Source of the DNA: PFJX01 sp031426735
GTDB lineage: Bacteria; Pseudomonadota; Gammaproteobacteria; Burkholderiales; Thiobacillaceae
Length of the DNA stretch: 61,939 bases
Direction of reading: 5' to 3'
NCBI GenBank assembly: GCA_031426735.1
Contig: JASJPK010000010.1
Location: forward strand, 1-61,939
This document shows positions 42,783 through 51,138 of the stretch, in pieces. Made by a program: the position numbers and the translations under genes. The notes beneath the pieces are model-generated. The model did no database searches and was not told the origin of the DNA. It was given only the letters and a program-made list of their open reading frames with translations. Numbering within the stretch: position 1 is the first letter of the stretch; every line of letters starts with the position of its first letter.

Positions 42783-43080
42783 GATCTTCTCCCTTCCAGG
42801 CGCCCCAGGCCCGCAAACCCAGCGCGCTGTCGAGCGGCTCGGTGGTCGGATCGCTCAACGCGACCTGGACCGCGCGGGCCCGGTCTGTGCGCGGTTCGTG
42901 CAGGATGTCGATGATCTTCATGAACGCCTGATAGCGGTAATCCGCCTTGGCCAACTCGGCTCCCTCGTGGCGGTCGATCCGGTCGAGAAATGAGGCGATA
43001 TCGAGGATGCGCGAGCGATTCTCGATGAAGTACTGGTCGAGAACGGAAAGCGCGTCCATCGGGGTGTAGGGGGCAGACAT
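42769..43080 (-). CDS. small protein of unknown function heading the ebo part
   Basis: A 103-residue, probably alpha-helical cytoplasmic protein (MDALSVLDQYFIENRSRILD..., FMKIIDILHE...). GGAG stands 8 bases before the ATG. It overlaps the eboB-like gene by 14 bases, so it is translated with it. I recognise no family or motif. It may be a regulatory or scaffold subunit specific to this cluster; that is speculation. Confidence 0.7.
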   Translation of the reverse strand: MSAPYTPMDALSVLDQYFIENRSRILDIASFLDRIDRHEGAELAKADYRYQAFMKIIDILHEPRTDRARAVQVALSDPTTEPLDSALGLRAWGAWKGEDHAGN

Positions 43081-43267
43081 TTCAACGTCTCCTGGACTGG
43101 TCGGCTGCGGGTTGCGGTCACGGAATCCGTGAGAAAAACTCATATTCATGTTACCGCAGTCGGACAGCGGTTGGCTCAAGATCACACGTATGCCGACATG
43201 CCGTCGACCCCGAGCCGAAGCCCGCTCGCGGTATCATTGCGGCCCTTTTTGCACCGTGCCGATTGCC

Positions 43268-44122
43268 ATGCGTAACTCCGCCGTACTCCTCATCGCCTGC
43301 CCGGACAAGAAGGGGCTGGTCGCCGCCATCGCCAATTTCCTGCTGCAGCACAACGCCAACATCCTGCACGCCGACCAGCACCAGGACAGTACCGCCGGAC
43401 TTTTCCTGATGCGGGTGGAATGGGCGCTGGACGGTTTCGAGCTGGGTTTGCACAAATTCGATGAAGCATTCGCACCCATCGCCGCCGCGCATGCGTTGAA
43501 GTGGAATCTGTCGCTATCCAGCGTCAAGCCACGCATGGCGATCTTCGTGTCGAAATACGATCATTGCCTGGCCGATCTGCTCTATCGCCACCACGCCGGC
43601 GAGTTGTATTGCGATATCCCGCTGATCATCAGCAACCATCCGGATACGCACTGGCTGGCCGCGGCGTACAAAATTCCGTTCCAGCACATCCAGGTCAGCA
43701 AGGAAAACAAGGCCGAAGCCGAGGCCCAGCAACGCGCGTTGCTGGATGCGCACCATGTCGATTTCATCGTGCTGGCGCGGTACATGCAGGTGCTGTCGCC
43801 GGAGTTCATGAGTTACTACCCGAACCGCATCATCAACATTCACCATTCCTTCCTGCCCGCATTTCACGGCGCCAAGCCGTATCAGCGCGCGTTCGAACGC
43901 GGCGTCAAACTGATTGGCGCCACCAGCCATTACGTAACGGAAGTATTGGATGATGGCCCGATCATCGAGCAGGACGTCACCCGCATTTCGCATCGCGACG
44001 AACTGGACAATCTGGTGCAGAAGGGCGCAGATCTGGAGAAGGTGGTGCTGTCGCGCGCGGTGCGCTGGCATATCGACAACCGCATTCTGGTATACGGCAA
44101 CAAGACCGTTGTTTTTGATTGA
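43268..44122 (+). CDS. purU: formyltetrahydrofolate deformylase PurU
   Basis: Hydrolyses 10-formyltetrahydrofolate to formate and tetrahydrofolate, supplying formate for PurT or balancing one-carbon pools; 284 residues. An N-terminal ACT domain (about 1-80, LLIACPDKKGLVAAIANFL) is followed by a formyltransferase-fold domain with the catalytic region NIHHSFLPAFHGAKPY and DDGPIIEQD, containing the Asn, His and Asp triad. ATG 43268 is used. It is divergent from the ebo genes, with 187 bases between. Confidence 0.95.
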   Translation: MRNSAVLLIACPDKKGLVAAIANFLLQHNANILHADQHQDSTAGLFLMRVEWALDGFELGLHKFDEAFAPIAAAHALKWNLSLSSVKPRMAIFVSKYDHCLADLLYRHHAGELYCDIPLIISNHPDTHWLAAAYKIPFQHIQVSKENKAEAEAQQRALLDAHHVDFIVLARYMQVLSPEFMSYYPNRIINIHHSFLPAFHGAKPYQRAFERGVKLIGATSHYVTEVLDDGPIIEQDVTRISHRDELDNLVQKGADLEKVVLSRAVRWHIDNRILVYGNKTVVFD

Positions 44123-44144
44123 TTTTTAACTTGGGAGTGAAAGC

Positions 44145-45164
44145 TTGAAAACCATATTGATCACTGGCGGCGCCGGCTACATCGGTTCGCATGCCTGCGT
44201 GGAATTCCTCAATGCAGGTTACGACATCGTCGTGCTCGACAACCTGTGCAACAGCAGTCCGGAATCGATGCAACGGGTGCGCGAACTGACCGGCCTGGAT
44301 TTTCCGTTCATCGAAGGCGATATCCGCGACCGCGCCATGCTGGACAAGCTGTTCCGCGACCACGACATCGATGCGGTAATCCACTTCGCCGGCCTCAAGG
44401 CAGTGGGCGAATCGGTGGAAAAACCACTGATGTATTACGACAACAACATCGCCGGCAGCGTCACCTTGTTCGAGGCCATGCAGGCGGCGGGCGTGAAGAC
44501 CATCGTGTTCAGTTCATCCGCCACGGTGTACGGTGATCCGGCCAGCGTGCCGATCCGCGAGGAATTTCCGGTTGGCGGCACTACCAACCCCTACGGCACC
44601 AGCAAGCTGTTCATCGAAAAAATTCTGCAGGATGTGGCTGTTTCCGACCCGTCCTGGCGTATCGCACTGCTGCGCTACTTCAACCCGGTCGGCGCGCACA
44701 AGAGCGGCCGCATCGGCGAAGACCCGCGCGGTATCCCGAACAATCTGATGCCCTACATCTCGCAGGTGGCGGTGGGCCGGCGCGAATATCTCAACGTCTG
44801 GGGCGACGATTACCCGACCCCGGACGGCACTGGCGTGCGCGATTACATCCATGTCGTCGATCTGGTCCTGGGCCACGTCAAGGCGGTGGAAAAACTGGCC
44901 GAGGCGCCCGGCGTGCGCATCTGGAATCTGGGCACCGGCCAGGGCTACAGCGTGATCGACATGGCTCGTGCCTTTGAAATCGCCAGCGAACGGCCGGTGC
45001 CCTACAAGATCGGCCCGCGTCGCGTCGGCGATATCGCGCAGTGTTATGCCGATCCGTCATTGGCGGCAAAGGAACTCGGCTGGCGCGCGACGCACGATCT
45101 GGTGGAGATGTGCGAGGACACCTGGCGTTGGCAGTCGATGAATCCGAATGGGTATGGCGATTAG
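44145..45164 (+). CDS. galE: UDP-glucose 4-epimerase GalE
   Basis: Interconverts UDP-glucose and UDP-galactose for cell-surface polysaccharide; 339 residues. The NAD motif TGGAGYIGSHA starts at residue 6, SSSATVYG gives the catalytic Ser/Thr, and the YxxxK pair is in NPYGTSK. The start is TTG at 44145, with GGGAG 7 bases before it; no ATG or GTG fits near the conserved N-terminus. It is 22 bases after purU and 83 bases before rfbB, with a REP-like palindrome in between. Confidence 0.95.
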   Translation: MKTILITGGAGYIGSHACVEFLNAGYDIVVLDNLCNSSPESMQRVRELTGLDFPFIEGDIRDRAMLDKLFRDHDIDAVIHFAGLKAVGESVEKPLMYYDNNIAGSVTLFEAMQAAGVKTIVFSSSATVYGDPASVPIREEFPVGGTTNPYGTSKLFIEKILQDVAVSDPSWRIALLRYFNPVGAHKSGRIGEDPRGIPNNLMPYISQVAVGRREYLNVWGDDYPTPDGTGVRDYIHVVDLVLGHVKAVEKLAEAPGVRIWNLGTGQGYSVIDMARAFEIASERPVPYKIGPRRVGDIAQCYADPSLAAKELGWRATHDLVEMCEDTWRWQSMNPNGYGD

Positions 45165-45171
45165 GGACAGG

Positions 45172-45227
45172 GTAGGGTGCGCCATGCGCGCCGTTTATTG
45201 TTGATTGGTGCGCGTGGCGCACCCTAC
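45172..45227. repeat. REP-like palindrome GTAGGGTGCGCC type
   Basis: Arms 45172-45189 and 45210-45227 (18 bases each) pair with one mismatch (T for C). The arms begin GTAGGGTGCGCCATGCGC; the loop is about 20 bases. It lies between galE and rfbB, and may act as an mRNA-stabilising or partial attenuation stem there. Confidence 0.85.
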
Positions 45228-45247
45228 GGAAAAACAAGGGAAAAATC

Positions 45248-46312
45248 ATGATTCTGGTCACCGGCGGCGCCGGCTTCATCGGCTCGAATTTCGTCATCGA
45301 CTGGCTGGCGCAGCACAGCGAGCCGGTCATCAATCTCGACAAACTCACTTATGCCGGCAATCTGGAAAACCTGTCCAGTTTGAAAGGCGATGAGCGCCAC
45401 CTCTTCGTCCAGGGCGACATCGGCGACCGCGCCCTGATCGCCAAACTGCTGGCCGAGTACAAACCGCGCGCCATCGTCAATTTCGCCGCCGAGAGCCACG
45501 TCGACCGCTCGATCCACGGCCCGGAAGATTTCATCCAGACCAACATCGTCGGCACCTTCCACCTGCTGGAAGAAGTGCGCGGCCACTGGAATTCCCTGTC
45601 GGACGCCGACAAGGCCGCGTTCCGCTTCCTGCACGTTTCCACCGACGAGGTCTACGGCTCGCTCGGCAGGGACGACGCGCCGTTCACCGAGGCCACCCCG
45701 TTCGCCCCGAACAGCCCGTATTCCGCCAGCAAGGCCAGTTCCGACCACTTGGTGCGCGCCTATCACCACACCTACGGCCTGCCGGTGCTGACCACCAACT
45801 GTTCCAACAACTACGGCCCGTACCAGTTTCCGGAGAAACTGATCCCGTTGATGATCCTCAACGCCACGCGCGGCAAGGCGTTGCCGATCTACGGCGACGG
45901 CATGAACGTGCGCGACTGGCTGTACGTCTCCGACCACTGCGCCGCGATCCGCGTCGTGCTGGAACGGGGCAGGGTGGGCGAGACCTACAACATCGGCGGC
46001 TGGAACGAGATGCCCAACCTCGACATCGTGCACCGCGTCTGCGGCCTGCTCGACGAATTCCAGCCCAACCCGGAAGGTCCCGCCAGCCGCTTGATCACCT
46101 ACGTCAAGGACCGTCCCGGCCACGACCGCCGCTACGCCATCGACGCCAGCAAGATCCACCGCGAGCTGGGTTGGAAACCCGCCGAGACATTTGAAACGGG
46201 TATCCGCAAGACGGTGCAGTGGTATCTCGACAACATGGGCTGGGTCGAAAACGTCGCCAGTGGCGAATATCGCAAATGGCTCGACACCAACTACGCCGAA
46301 AGGACAGCGTGA
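45248..46312 (+). CDS. rfbB: dTDP-glucose 4,6-dehydratase RfbB
   Basis: Second step of dTDP-L-rhamnose synthesis, NAD-dependent; 354 residues. TGGAGFIGSNFV starts at residue 5, the catalytic VSTDEVYG has Thr/Asp/Glu, and the YSASK segment has the Tyr/Lys pair. The RYAIDASKIHRELGW segment near the end is characteristic. It has an AAGGGAAAA purine-rich site before the ATG. It overlaps rfbA by one base (TGATG). Confidence 0.97.
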   Translation: MILVTGGAGFIGSNFVIDWLAQHSEPVINLDKLTYAGNLENLSSLKGDERHLFVQGDIGDRALIAKLLAEYKPRAIVNFAAESHVDRSIHGPEDFIQTNIVGTFHLLEEVRGHWNSLSDADKAAFRFLHVSTDEVYGSLGRDDAPFTEATPFAPNSPYSASKASSDHLVRAYHHTYGLPVLTTNCSNNYGPYQFPEKLIPLMILNATRGKALPIYGDGMNVRDWLYVSDHCAAIRVVLERGRVGETYNIGGWNEMPNLDIVHRVCGLLDEFQPNPEGPASRLITYVKDRPGHDRRYAIDASKIHRELGWKPAETFETGIRKTVQWYLDNMGWVENVASGEYRKWLDTNYAERTA

Positions 46313-47202
46313 TGAGCGCACCTCGCAAAGGCATCATCCTCGCCGGCGGCTCCGGCACCCGTCTGTACCCGGCCACGCTCGCAGTCTCCAAGCAATTGCT
46401 GCCGATCTACGACAAACCGATGATCTACCACCCGCTGACCACGCTGATGCTGGCCGGCATCCGCGACATCCTGATCATCTCGACGCCGCAGGACACGCCG
46501 CGCTTCGAACAACTGCTCGGCGACGGCAGCCAGTGGGGCATCAACCTGCAATACGCCGTGCAGCCCAGCCCGGACGGCCTCGCGCAAGCCTTCATCATCG
46601 GTGCCGATTTCGTCGGCAATTCGCCCTCCGCGCTGGTGCTGGGCGACAACATCTTCTACGGCCACGACATGGCGCAAGACCTGCGCGCCGTCTCCGCCAG
46701 CGAGCAGGGCGCCACGGTATTCGCCTACCGCGTGCATGACCCGGAACGCTACGGCGTGGTCGAATTCGACCCGGCCGGCAAAGCGATCAGCCTGGAAGAA
46801 AAGCCGACCCAACCGAAATCCAACTACGCCGTCACCGGCCTCTATTTCTACGACAACCGGGTGGTCGATATCGCCAAGAATCTGGCGCCTTCCCCGCGCG
46901 GCGAGCTGGAAATCACCGACGTCAACAAGCAATACCTGGCCTGGAACGACCTCAGCGTTTCCATCATGGGGCGCGGCCTGGCCTGGCTCGACACCGGCAC
47001 GCACGAATCCCTGCTCGAAGCCAGCCTGTTCATCCAGACCATCGAAAAGCGCCAGGGCCTCAAGATCGCCTGCCCGGAAGAAATCGCTTATCGGCAGGGC
47101 TATATCGACGCCGAACAGGTTGCCCGTCTGGCCGAACCGTTGAAGAAAAACGCCTATGGCCAGTATCTGCTGGCGATGTTGAACGAACGGGTGTTCTCTT
47201 GA
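46312..47202 (+). CDS. rfbA: glucose-1-phosphate thymidylyltransferase RfbA
   Basis: Makes dTDP-glucose from dTTP and glucose-1-phosphate, the first step of rhamnose synthesis; 296 residues. The nucleotidyltransferase signature GGSGTRLYPATLAVSKQLLP is at about 12-31, followed by YDKPMIYHPL; LGDNIFYG carries the metal Asp. ATG 46312 follows the rfbB stop by overlap; upstream in-frame Met codons lie inside rfbB. It overlaps rfbC by the TTG start. Confidence 0.97.
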   Translation: MSAPRKGIILAGGSGTRLYPATLAVSKQLLPIYDKPMIYHPLTTLMLAGIRDILIISTPQDTPRFEQLLGDGSQWGINLQYAVQPSPDGLAQAFIIGADFVGNSPSALVLGDNIFYGHDMAQDLRAVSASEQGATVFAYRVHDPERYGVVEFDPAGKAISLEEKPTQPKSNYAVTGLYFYDNRVVDIAKNLAPSPRGELEITDVNKQYLAWNDLSVSIMGRGLAWLDTGTHESLLEASLFIQTIEKRQGLKIACPEEIAYRQGYIDAEQVARLAEPLKKNAYGQYLLAMLNERVFS

Positions 47203-47753
47203 ATATCATCGAAACCAACCTGCCCGAAGTGCTGCTGCTGGAACCCAAGGTGTTCGGCGATGCGCGCGGCTTCTTCGTGGAAAGCTGGAACCGGCAGACC
47301 TTTGCCGAACTGGGACTCGACCTCGACTTCGTGCAGGACAACCACTCCCGCTCCGCCCAGGGTGTGCTGCGCGGCATCCATTACCAGCTCAACCAGCCGC
47401 AAGGCAAATTGGTGCGTGTAGTGTCCGGCAGCGTGTTCGATGTCGCGGTCGATCTGCGCAAAAGTTCGCCGCGCTTCGGCCAGTGGACCGGGCACGAACT
47501 CAGCGCCGAGAACAAGCGGATGATGTGGGTTCCGCCCGGCTTCGGCCACGGTTTCCTGGTGTTGTCCGAAGCTGCCGACTTCCTCTACAAGACCACCGCG
47601 CTGTATGCGCCACAGTGGGATCGCGGCGTGCGCTGGAACGATCCCGACATCGGCATCGATTGGCCGCTGGCGGGTTTGCCCAACCCCGAACCAGCGCTGT
47701 CCGGCAAGGATCAGGTCGCGCCGTTCCTGAAAGATGCCGAGGTGTACGCATGA
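47199..47753 (+). CDS. rfbC: dTDP-4-dehydrorhamnose 3,5-epimerase RfbC
   Basis: Third step of dTDP-L-rhamnose synthesis; 184 residues, a cupin-fold epimerase. RGIHYQ has the catalytic His region and a conserved Tyr is in FLYKTTALYAP; PPGFGHGFLV is a family motif. The start is a TTG overlapping the rfbA stop (TTGA). Its stop overlaps the rfbD start (ATGA). The TTG start could lower its expression compared with neighbours. Confidence 0.95.
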   Translation: MNIIETNLPEVLLLEPKVFGDARGFFVESWNRQTFAELGLDLDFVQDNHSRSAQGVLRGIHYQLNQPQGKLVRVVSGSVFDVAVDLRKSSPRFGQWTGHELSAENKRMMWVPPGFGHGFLVLSEAADFLYKTTALYAPQWDRGVRWNDPDIGIDWPLAGLPNPEPALSGKDQVAPFLKDAEVYA

Positions 47754-48655
47754 CAACCCCAAAGTCGCGCACCAAAATTCTGCTCACCGGCAGCCGCGGC
47801 CAGGTCGGCTGGGAGTTGGCGCGTAGCCTGTCGACGCTGGGTGAAGTCGTTGCGCTCGACTCCAGCCGCCTCGACTTGACCGATGCCGCCGCCATTCGCC
47901 GCACCGTCGCCGAGGTCAGACCGCGCATCATCGTCAATCCCGCCGCGCACACTGCCGTCGACAAGGCCGAGAGCGAACCCGAGCGCGCCTACGCCCTTAA
48001 TGCCGAAGCGCCCGGTATTCTCGCCGTCGAGGCAGAAAAACTGGGTGCGCTGCTAGTGCATTACTCCACCGATTACGTCTTCGACGGCAGCGGCGGCACA
48101 GCCTGGCAGGAAGACGATGTTTCCGGCCCGCTCAATGTCTATGGCGCCTCCAAGCTGGAAGGCGAACGGGCGATTCAGGCCGCCTGCCAACGCCATCTGA
48201 TTTTCCGCACGTCCTGGGTGTACGGCCTGCGCGGTGCGAATTTCCTGCTCACCATGCGCCGCCTGATGCGCGAGCGGCCGGAACTGAAGATCGTTGCCGA
48301 CCAGGTCGGCGCGCCGACCTGGTGCCGCAGCCTGGCCGATGCTACGGCGCAGGTGCTGGCGCAGATCGAAGCGCCGAATCGTGGCGCGGACAAGCCGCAA
48401 GCCTGGGGCGTCTATCACATGACCAATGCCGGTGAGACGTCCTGGCATGGCTTCGCCCAGGCCATTCTCGACTTCGATGCGACGGCGAATTTGGCAAACG
48501 CGCCGGCACGTTTACTGCCTATCCCGAGCAGCGAATACCAGACACCGGCCCGCCGCCCGCTCAATTCGCGTTTGAACAACGACAAGCTGGAACGCGTGTT
48601 CGGCGTGCGTCTGCCGGACTGGCAGGAAGCGTTGCGGCTGTGCATGGACAAATGA
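47750..48655 (+). CDS. rfbD: dTDP-4-dehydrorhamnose reductase RfbD
   Basis: Last step of dTDP-L-rhamnose synthesis, NADPH-dependent; 301 residues. The GSRGQVGWEL nucleotide site, STDYVFDG with the catalytic Thr/Asp, and YGASKLEGE with the Tyr/Lys pair are intact. ATG 47750 overlaps the rfbC stop. The gene order rfbB-A-C-D completes the pathway in one operon with galE upstream; no glycosyltransferase gene is in the window. Confidence 0.96.
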   Translation: MTTPKSRTKILLTGSRGQVGWELARSLSTLGEVVALDSSRLDLTDAAAIRRTVAEVRPRIIVNPAAHTAVDKAESEPERAYALNAEAPGILAVEAEKLGALLVHYSTDYVFDGSGGTAWQEDDVSGPLNVYGASKLEGERAIQAACQRHLIFRTSWVYGLRGANFLLTMRRLMRERPELKIVADQVGAPTWCRSLADATAQVLAQIEAPNRGADKPQAWGVYHMTNAGETSWHGFAQAILDFDATANLANAPARLLPIPSSEYQTPARRPLNSRLNNDKLERVFGVRLPDWQEALRLCMDK

Positions 48656-48840
48656 GCAAGCGCGTATCCGGTAAACCTCGGCATCCACGCAGTCCCGTTG
48701 CCAAAGCGGTACGCACGCCCGCATTCAAGATGCGCGTGGTGTTAGACAAGCGCTGGCAGGACAAGCTGAAGGATGTCGAGAAGAACCGCGCACCGGATAT
48801 CGAATCCGAAGAAAATGATGCCGAGCCGAAAGAGGATTGA
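48652..48840 (+). CDS. small basic protein of unknown function
   Basis: A 62-residue protein with a basic N-terminal half (KRVSGKPRHPRSPVAKAVR) and an acidic C-terminal end (ESEENDAEPKED). Its ATG overlaps the rfbD stop (ATGA), which is the main reason to accept it. No family or motif recognised. It could be a nucleic-acid-associated peptide, or a spurious frame; it overlaps the next gene by about 26 bases. Confidence 0.5.
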   Translation: MSKRVSGKPRHPRSPVAKAVRTPAFKMRVVLDKRWQDKLKDVEKNRAPDIESEENDAEPKED

Positions 48841-49444
48841 CCCGCGTGTCTGGCTGTTGCCCACCCTGCTGGTGCTGGCGTGGTCCGGCTATCAACCGAA
48901 AGACACCTTCACCTGGTTCCTCGAAGTCGCGCCGGTGCTGATTGCGTTGCCTTTGCTGCTGCTCAGCGGCCGCAGTTTTCCACTGACTACCCTGGCCTAC
49001 GGCCTGTTGACGCTGCATGGCGTCATCCTGATGGTCGGCGGCCATTACACCTATGCCGAAATGCCGTTGTTCAACTGGCTGCGCGATGCCTTCGAGTTGT
49101 CGCGCAATCATTACGACCGCGTCGGCCATATCGCGCAGGGCTTCATCCCAGCCATCGTCGCGCGCGAGATCCTGCTGCGCAGATCGCCGCTGACCGCCGG
49201 CAAATGGCTGTTTTTTTTGACGACTTGCGTCTGTCTCGGGATTTCCGCCTTCTACGAAATGATCGAATGGTGGGTGGCGGTCGGTTCCGGCGACGAAGCC
49301 GTCGCTTTCCTCGCCACACAGGGCGATGTCTGGGACACGCAGTGGGACATGTTTCTGGCGTTGTGCGGCGCGCTAACGTCACAACTGCTTCTCGCGCGCT
49401 GGCATGACCGCCAACTTGCCGAAATCAACCAAGGAATGAAATGA
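48815..49444 (+). CDS. DUF2238 (YjdF-like) membrane protein
   Basis: A 209-residue inner-membrane protein with five to six hydrophobic helices. The pattern RNHYDRVGHIAQGFIPAI around 95-112, SAFYEMIEWWVA and WDTQWDMFLAL are hallmarks of the DUF2238/YjdF family. Function is unknown. Two adjacent ATG codons (48815 and 48818) are possible starts, and there is a purine-rich stretch before them. It overlaps folE by ATGA. Confidence 0.88.
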   Translation: MMPSRKRIDPRVWLLPTLLVLAWSGYQPKDTFTWFLEVAPVLIALPLLLLSGRSFPLTTLAYGLLTLHGVILMVGGHYTYAEMPLFNWLRDAFELSRNHYDRVGHIAQGFIPAIVAREILLRRSPLTAGKWLFFLTTCVCLGISAFYEMIEWWVAVGSGDEAVAFLATQGDVWDTQWDMFLALCGALTSQLLLARWHDRQLAEINQGMK

Positions 49445-50100
49445 GCGATTGTTGCGATTACGACGATTGCCATCCGTTTGAACCGGGCGCCGATGGGGTG
49501 ACACACATAGGCATCCCCCGCGTCGGCCGCTTCAACCCGGCCGCGTTCGAGCGAGCGGTAACCGATTTGCTGCTGGCTTGCGGTGTCGCGCCGGATTCGG
49601 TGCATACCGGCAAGACCGCGCGCCGCGTGCGCGATCTGTGGGAAAAGCGGCTGCTCGGCGGCTACGAGATCGACCCGGCGGAAGCGCTCGGCGAGGGATT
49701 CGCCGATCTGCGTGAGGACATGGTGGTGGTGCGCGGTATCGCCGTGCATGGCGTCTGTCCGCATCATCTGGTGCCGTTTCGCGGCGTCGCGCATGTCGCC
49801 TATGTGCCGGGTGGCCGCCTGCATGGCTTCGGCCGCATCGCGCGGCTGGTCGATGCCATCGGCCATCGCTTCACTTATCAGGAATGGATGACGCGCGACA
49901 TCGTCGAGGCGCTGCTCGTTCATGGCAAAGCCAAGGGCGCGGCCTGCGTGATCGAGGCGGAACAGCTTTGTTTGTTGCTGGGCGAGGACCGACGCGGCGA
50001 CGAACGTGTCGTCACGCAAGCCTTCTCCGGTTGCTTCCAGCAGGATGCGCAATGGCGCAACGAATTCCTGCGCGCGATTTCCAGCCCGTCGCCGAGATAG
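49441..50100 (+). CDS. folE: GTP cyclohydrolase I-type protein (FolE)
   Basis: A 219-residue FolE-family enzyme, which opens GTP and forms dihydroneopterin triphosphate for folate or pterin cofactors. The zinc/catalytic segment is GVCPHHLVPF, with the usual Cys and His, but Pro replaces the common Glu of CEHHLLPF. The third ligand Cys is in EAEQLC. The N-terminus has CCDYDDC, an extra Cys cluster not usual in FolE. It overlaps the DUF2238 gene by ATGA. Its activity is probably kept, as metal ligands are intact; the family could instead make a modified pterin. Confidence 0.85.
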   Translation: MSDCCDYDDCHPFEPGADGVTHIGIPRVGRFNPAAFERAVTDLLLACGVAPDSVHTGKTARRVRDLWEKRLLGGYEIDPAEALGEGFADLREDMVVVRGIAVHGVCPHHLVPFRGVAHVAYVPGGRLHGFGRIARLVDAIGHRFTYQEWMTRDIVEALLVHGKAKGAACVIEAEQLCLLLGEDRRGDERVVTQAFSGCFQQDAQWRNEFLRAISSPSPR

Positions 50101-50105
50101 AACCG

Positions 50106-50573
50106 ATGCGCGATCCCGCCATCCGCCCGCGCACGCTGGTGCCGCCGCCGCTGGTCTATGCCGTCGCGTTGTTTGGCGCCTGGTGGCTGGAGCAACGCTA
50201 TTCGCTGGCGTTCGATCCGGCACCGCTGGCGACCTACCTCGGCTGGACCTCGATCGGCATCGGCCTGGCCGGCTTTGCCTGGGCGCTGGCGGCGATCTGG
50301 GGGCATCACACCACGGTCAATCCATACCGGGCGGCGTCGAATCTGGTTACGCAGGGGCCGTTCGCCCGTTCGCGCAATCCCATTTATGTTTCCGACTGGT
50401 TCGTCTACGTCGGCGTCACCCTGCTGCTCGGCACGGCCTGGCCGTTGCTGTTCGCGCCGCTGGTCTGGGCGGTGATGCGCTACGGCGTCATTGCGCATGA
50501 AGAAGCGCATCTGCTGGCCAGGTTCGGCGACGAATATCGCGAATATTGTGGCCGGGTGAAACGCTGGCTGTAG
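50106..50573 (+). CDS. ICMT/PEMT-like membrane methyltransferase
   Basis: A 155-residue membrane protein with three to four helices and the isoprenylcysteine carboxyl methyltransferase/phospholipid methyltransferase pattern near the end: GPFARSRNPIYVSDWFVYVG, then EEAHLLARFGDEYREYCGRVKRW, both giving the SAM-binding region. The substrate could be a lipid, quinone or isoprenoid; not decided. ATG 50106 is chosen, 5 bases after folE; the frame is open further upstream only over folE. Confidence 0.83.
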   Translation: MRDPAIRPRTLVPPPLVYAVALFGAWWLEQRYSLAFDPAPLATYLGWTSIGIGLAGFAWALAAIWGHHTTVNPYRAASNLVTQGPFARSRNPIYVSDWFVYVGVTLLLGTAWPLLFAPLVWAVMRYGVIAHEEAHLLARFGDEYREYCGRVKRWL

Positions 50574-50598
50574 TCCTCGAATCTGGGAGTCAATATCG

Positions 50599-51138
50599 AT
50601 GCGCACCCGCTATAGCTGGCCGTTGATCGGCCTGCACTGGTTGACCTTGCTGTTGATCGTCGCGGCCTATGTGCTGGCCGAAATGCTGGAAGACATGACC
50701 TTGTCGCCGCTGAAATTGAAGCTGTATGCCTGGCACAAATGGGTGGGCATGTCGGTGCTGTTTCTGCTGCCTTTGCGGCTAGCGTTGCGTTTCGTCGACC
50801 GCTTCGATCATCGCCACGAACTGACCATGCTGGAAGTGAAAGTATCGGCAGCGATGCATGGCGTGCTTTACCTGCTGTTGATTGCTGTGCCGGTGCTGGG
50901 CTGGTTGTATAGCTCGGCGGCGGGGTTTTCGGTGGTCTGGTTCGGCGTCCTGGCATTGCCCGATCTGGTCGGAAAAGACAAAGCGATGGCGGAAATCTTC
51001 AAGGAACTTCATGCCGGTTCGGTCAATCTGCTGGTGACGCTGGTCGTTCTGCATGCGGCGGCAGCCTTGTATCACCACCATATTCGACACGATGGCGTAC
51101 TGGTGCGCATGGCGCCCTGGCTGAGGAAAAAAACATGA
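50599..51138 (+). CDS. cytochrome b561-type protein
   Basis: A 179-residue inner-membrane cytochrome with four helices and His residues placed for two b haems: GLHWLTLLL in helix 1, WHKWVGM in helix 2, MHGVLYLLL in helix 3, and ELHAGSVN and LHAAAALYHH in helix 4. These di-haem proteins move electrons between quinone and periplasmic partners. GGGAG lies before the ATG. It overlaps the first YceI gene by ATGA; the b561-YceI pairing is common. Confidence 0.9.
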   Translation: MRTRYSWPLIGLHWLTLLLIVAAYVLAEMLEDMTLSPLKLKLYAWHKWVGMSVLFLLPLRLALRFVDRFDHRHELTMLEVKVSAAMHGVLYLLLIAVPVLGWLYSSAAGFSVVWFGVLALPDLVGKDKAMAEIFKELHAGSVNLLVTLVVLHAAAALYHHHIRHDGVLVRMAPWLRKKT

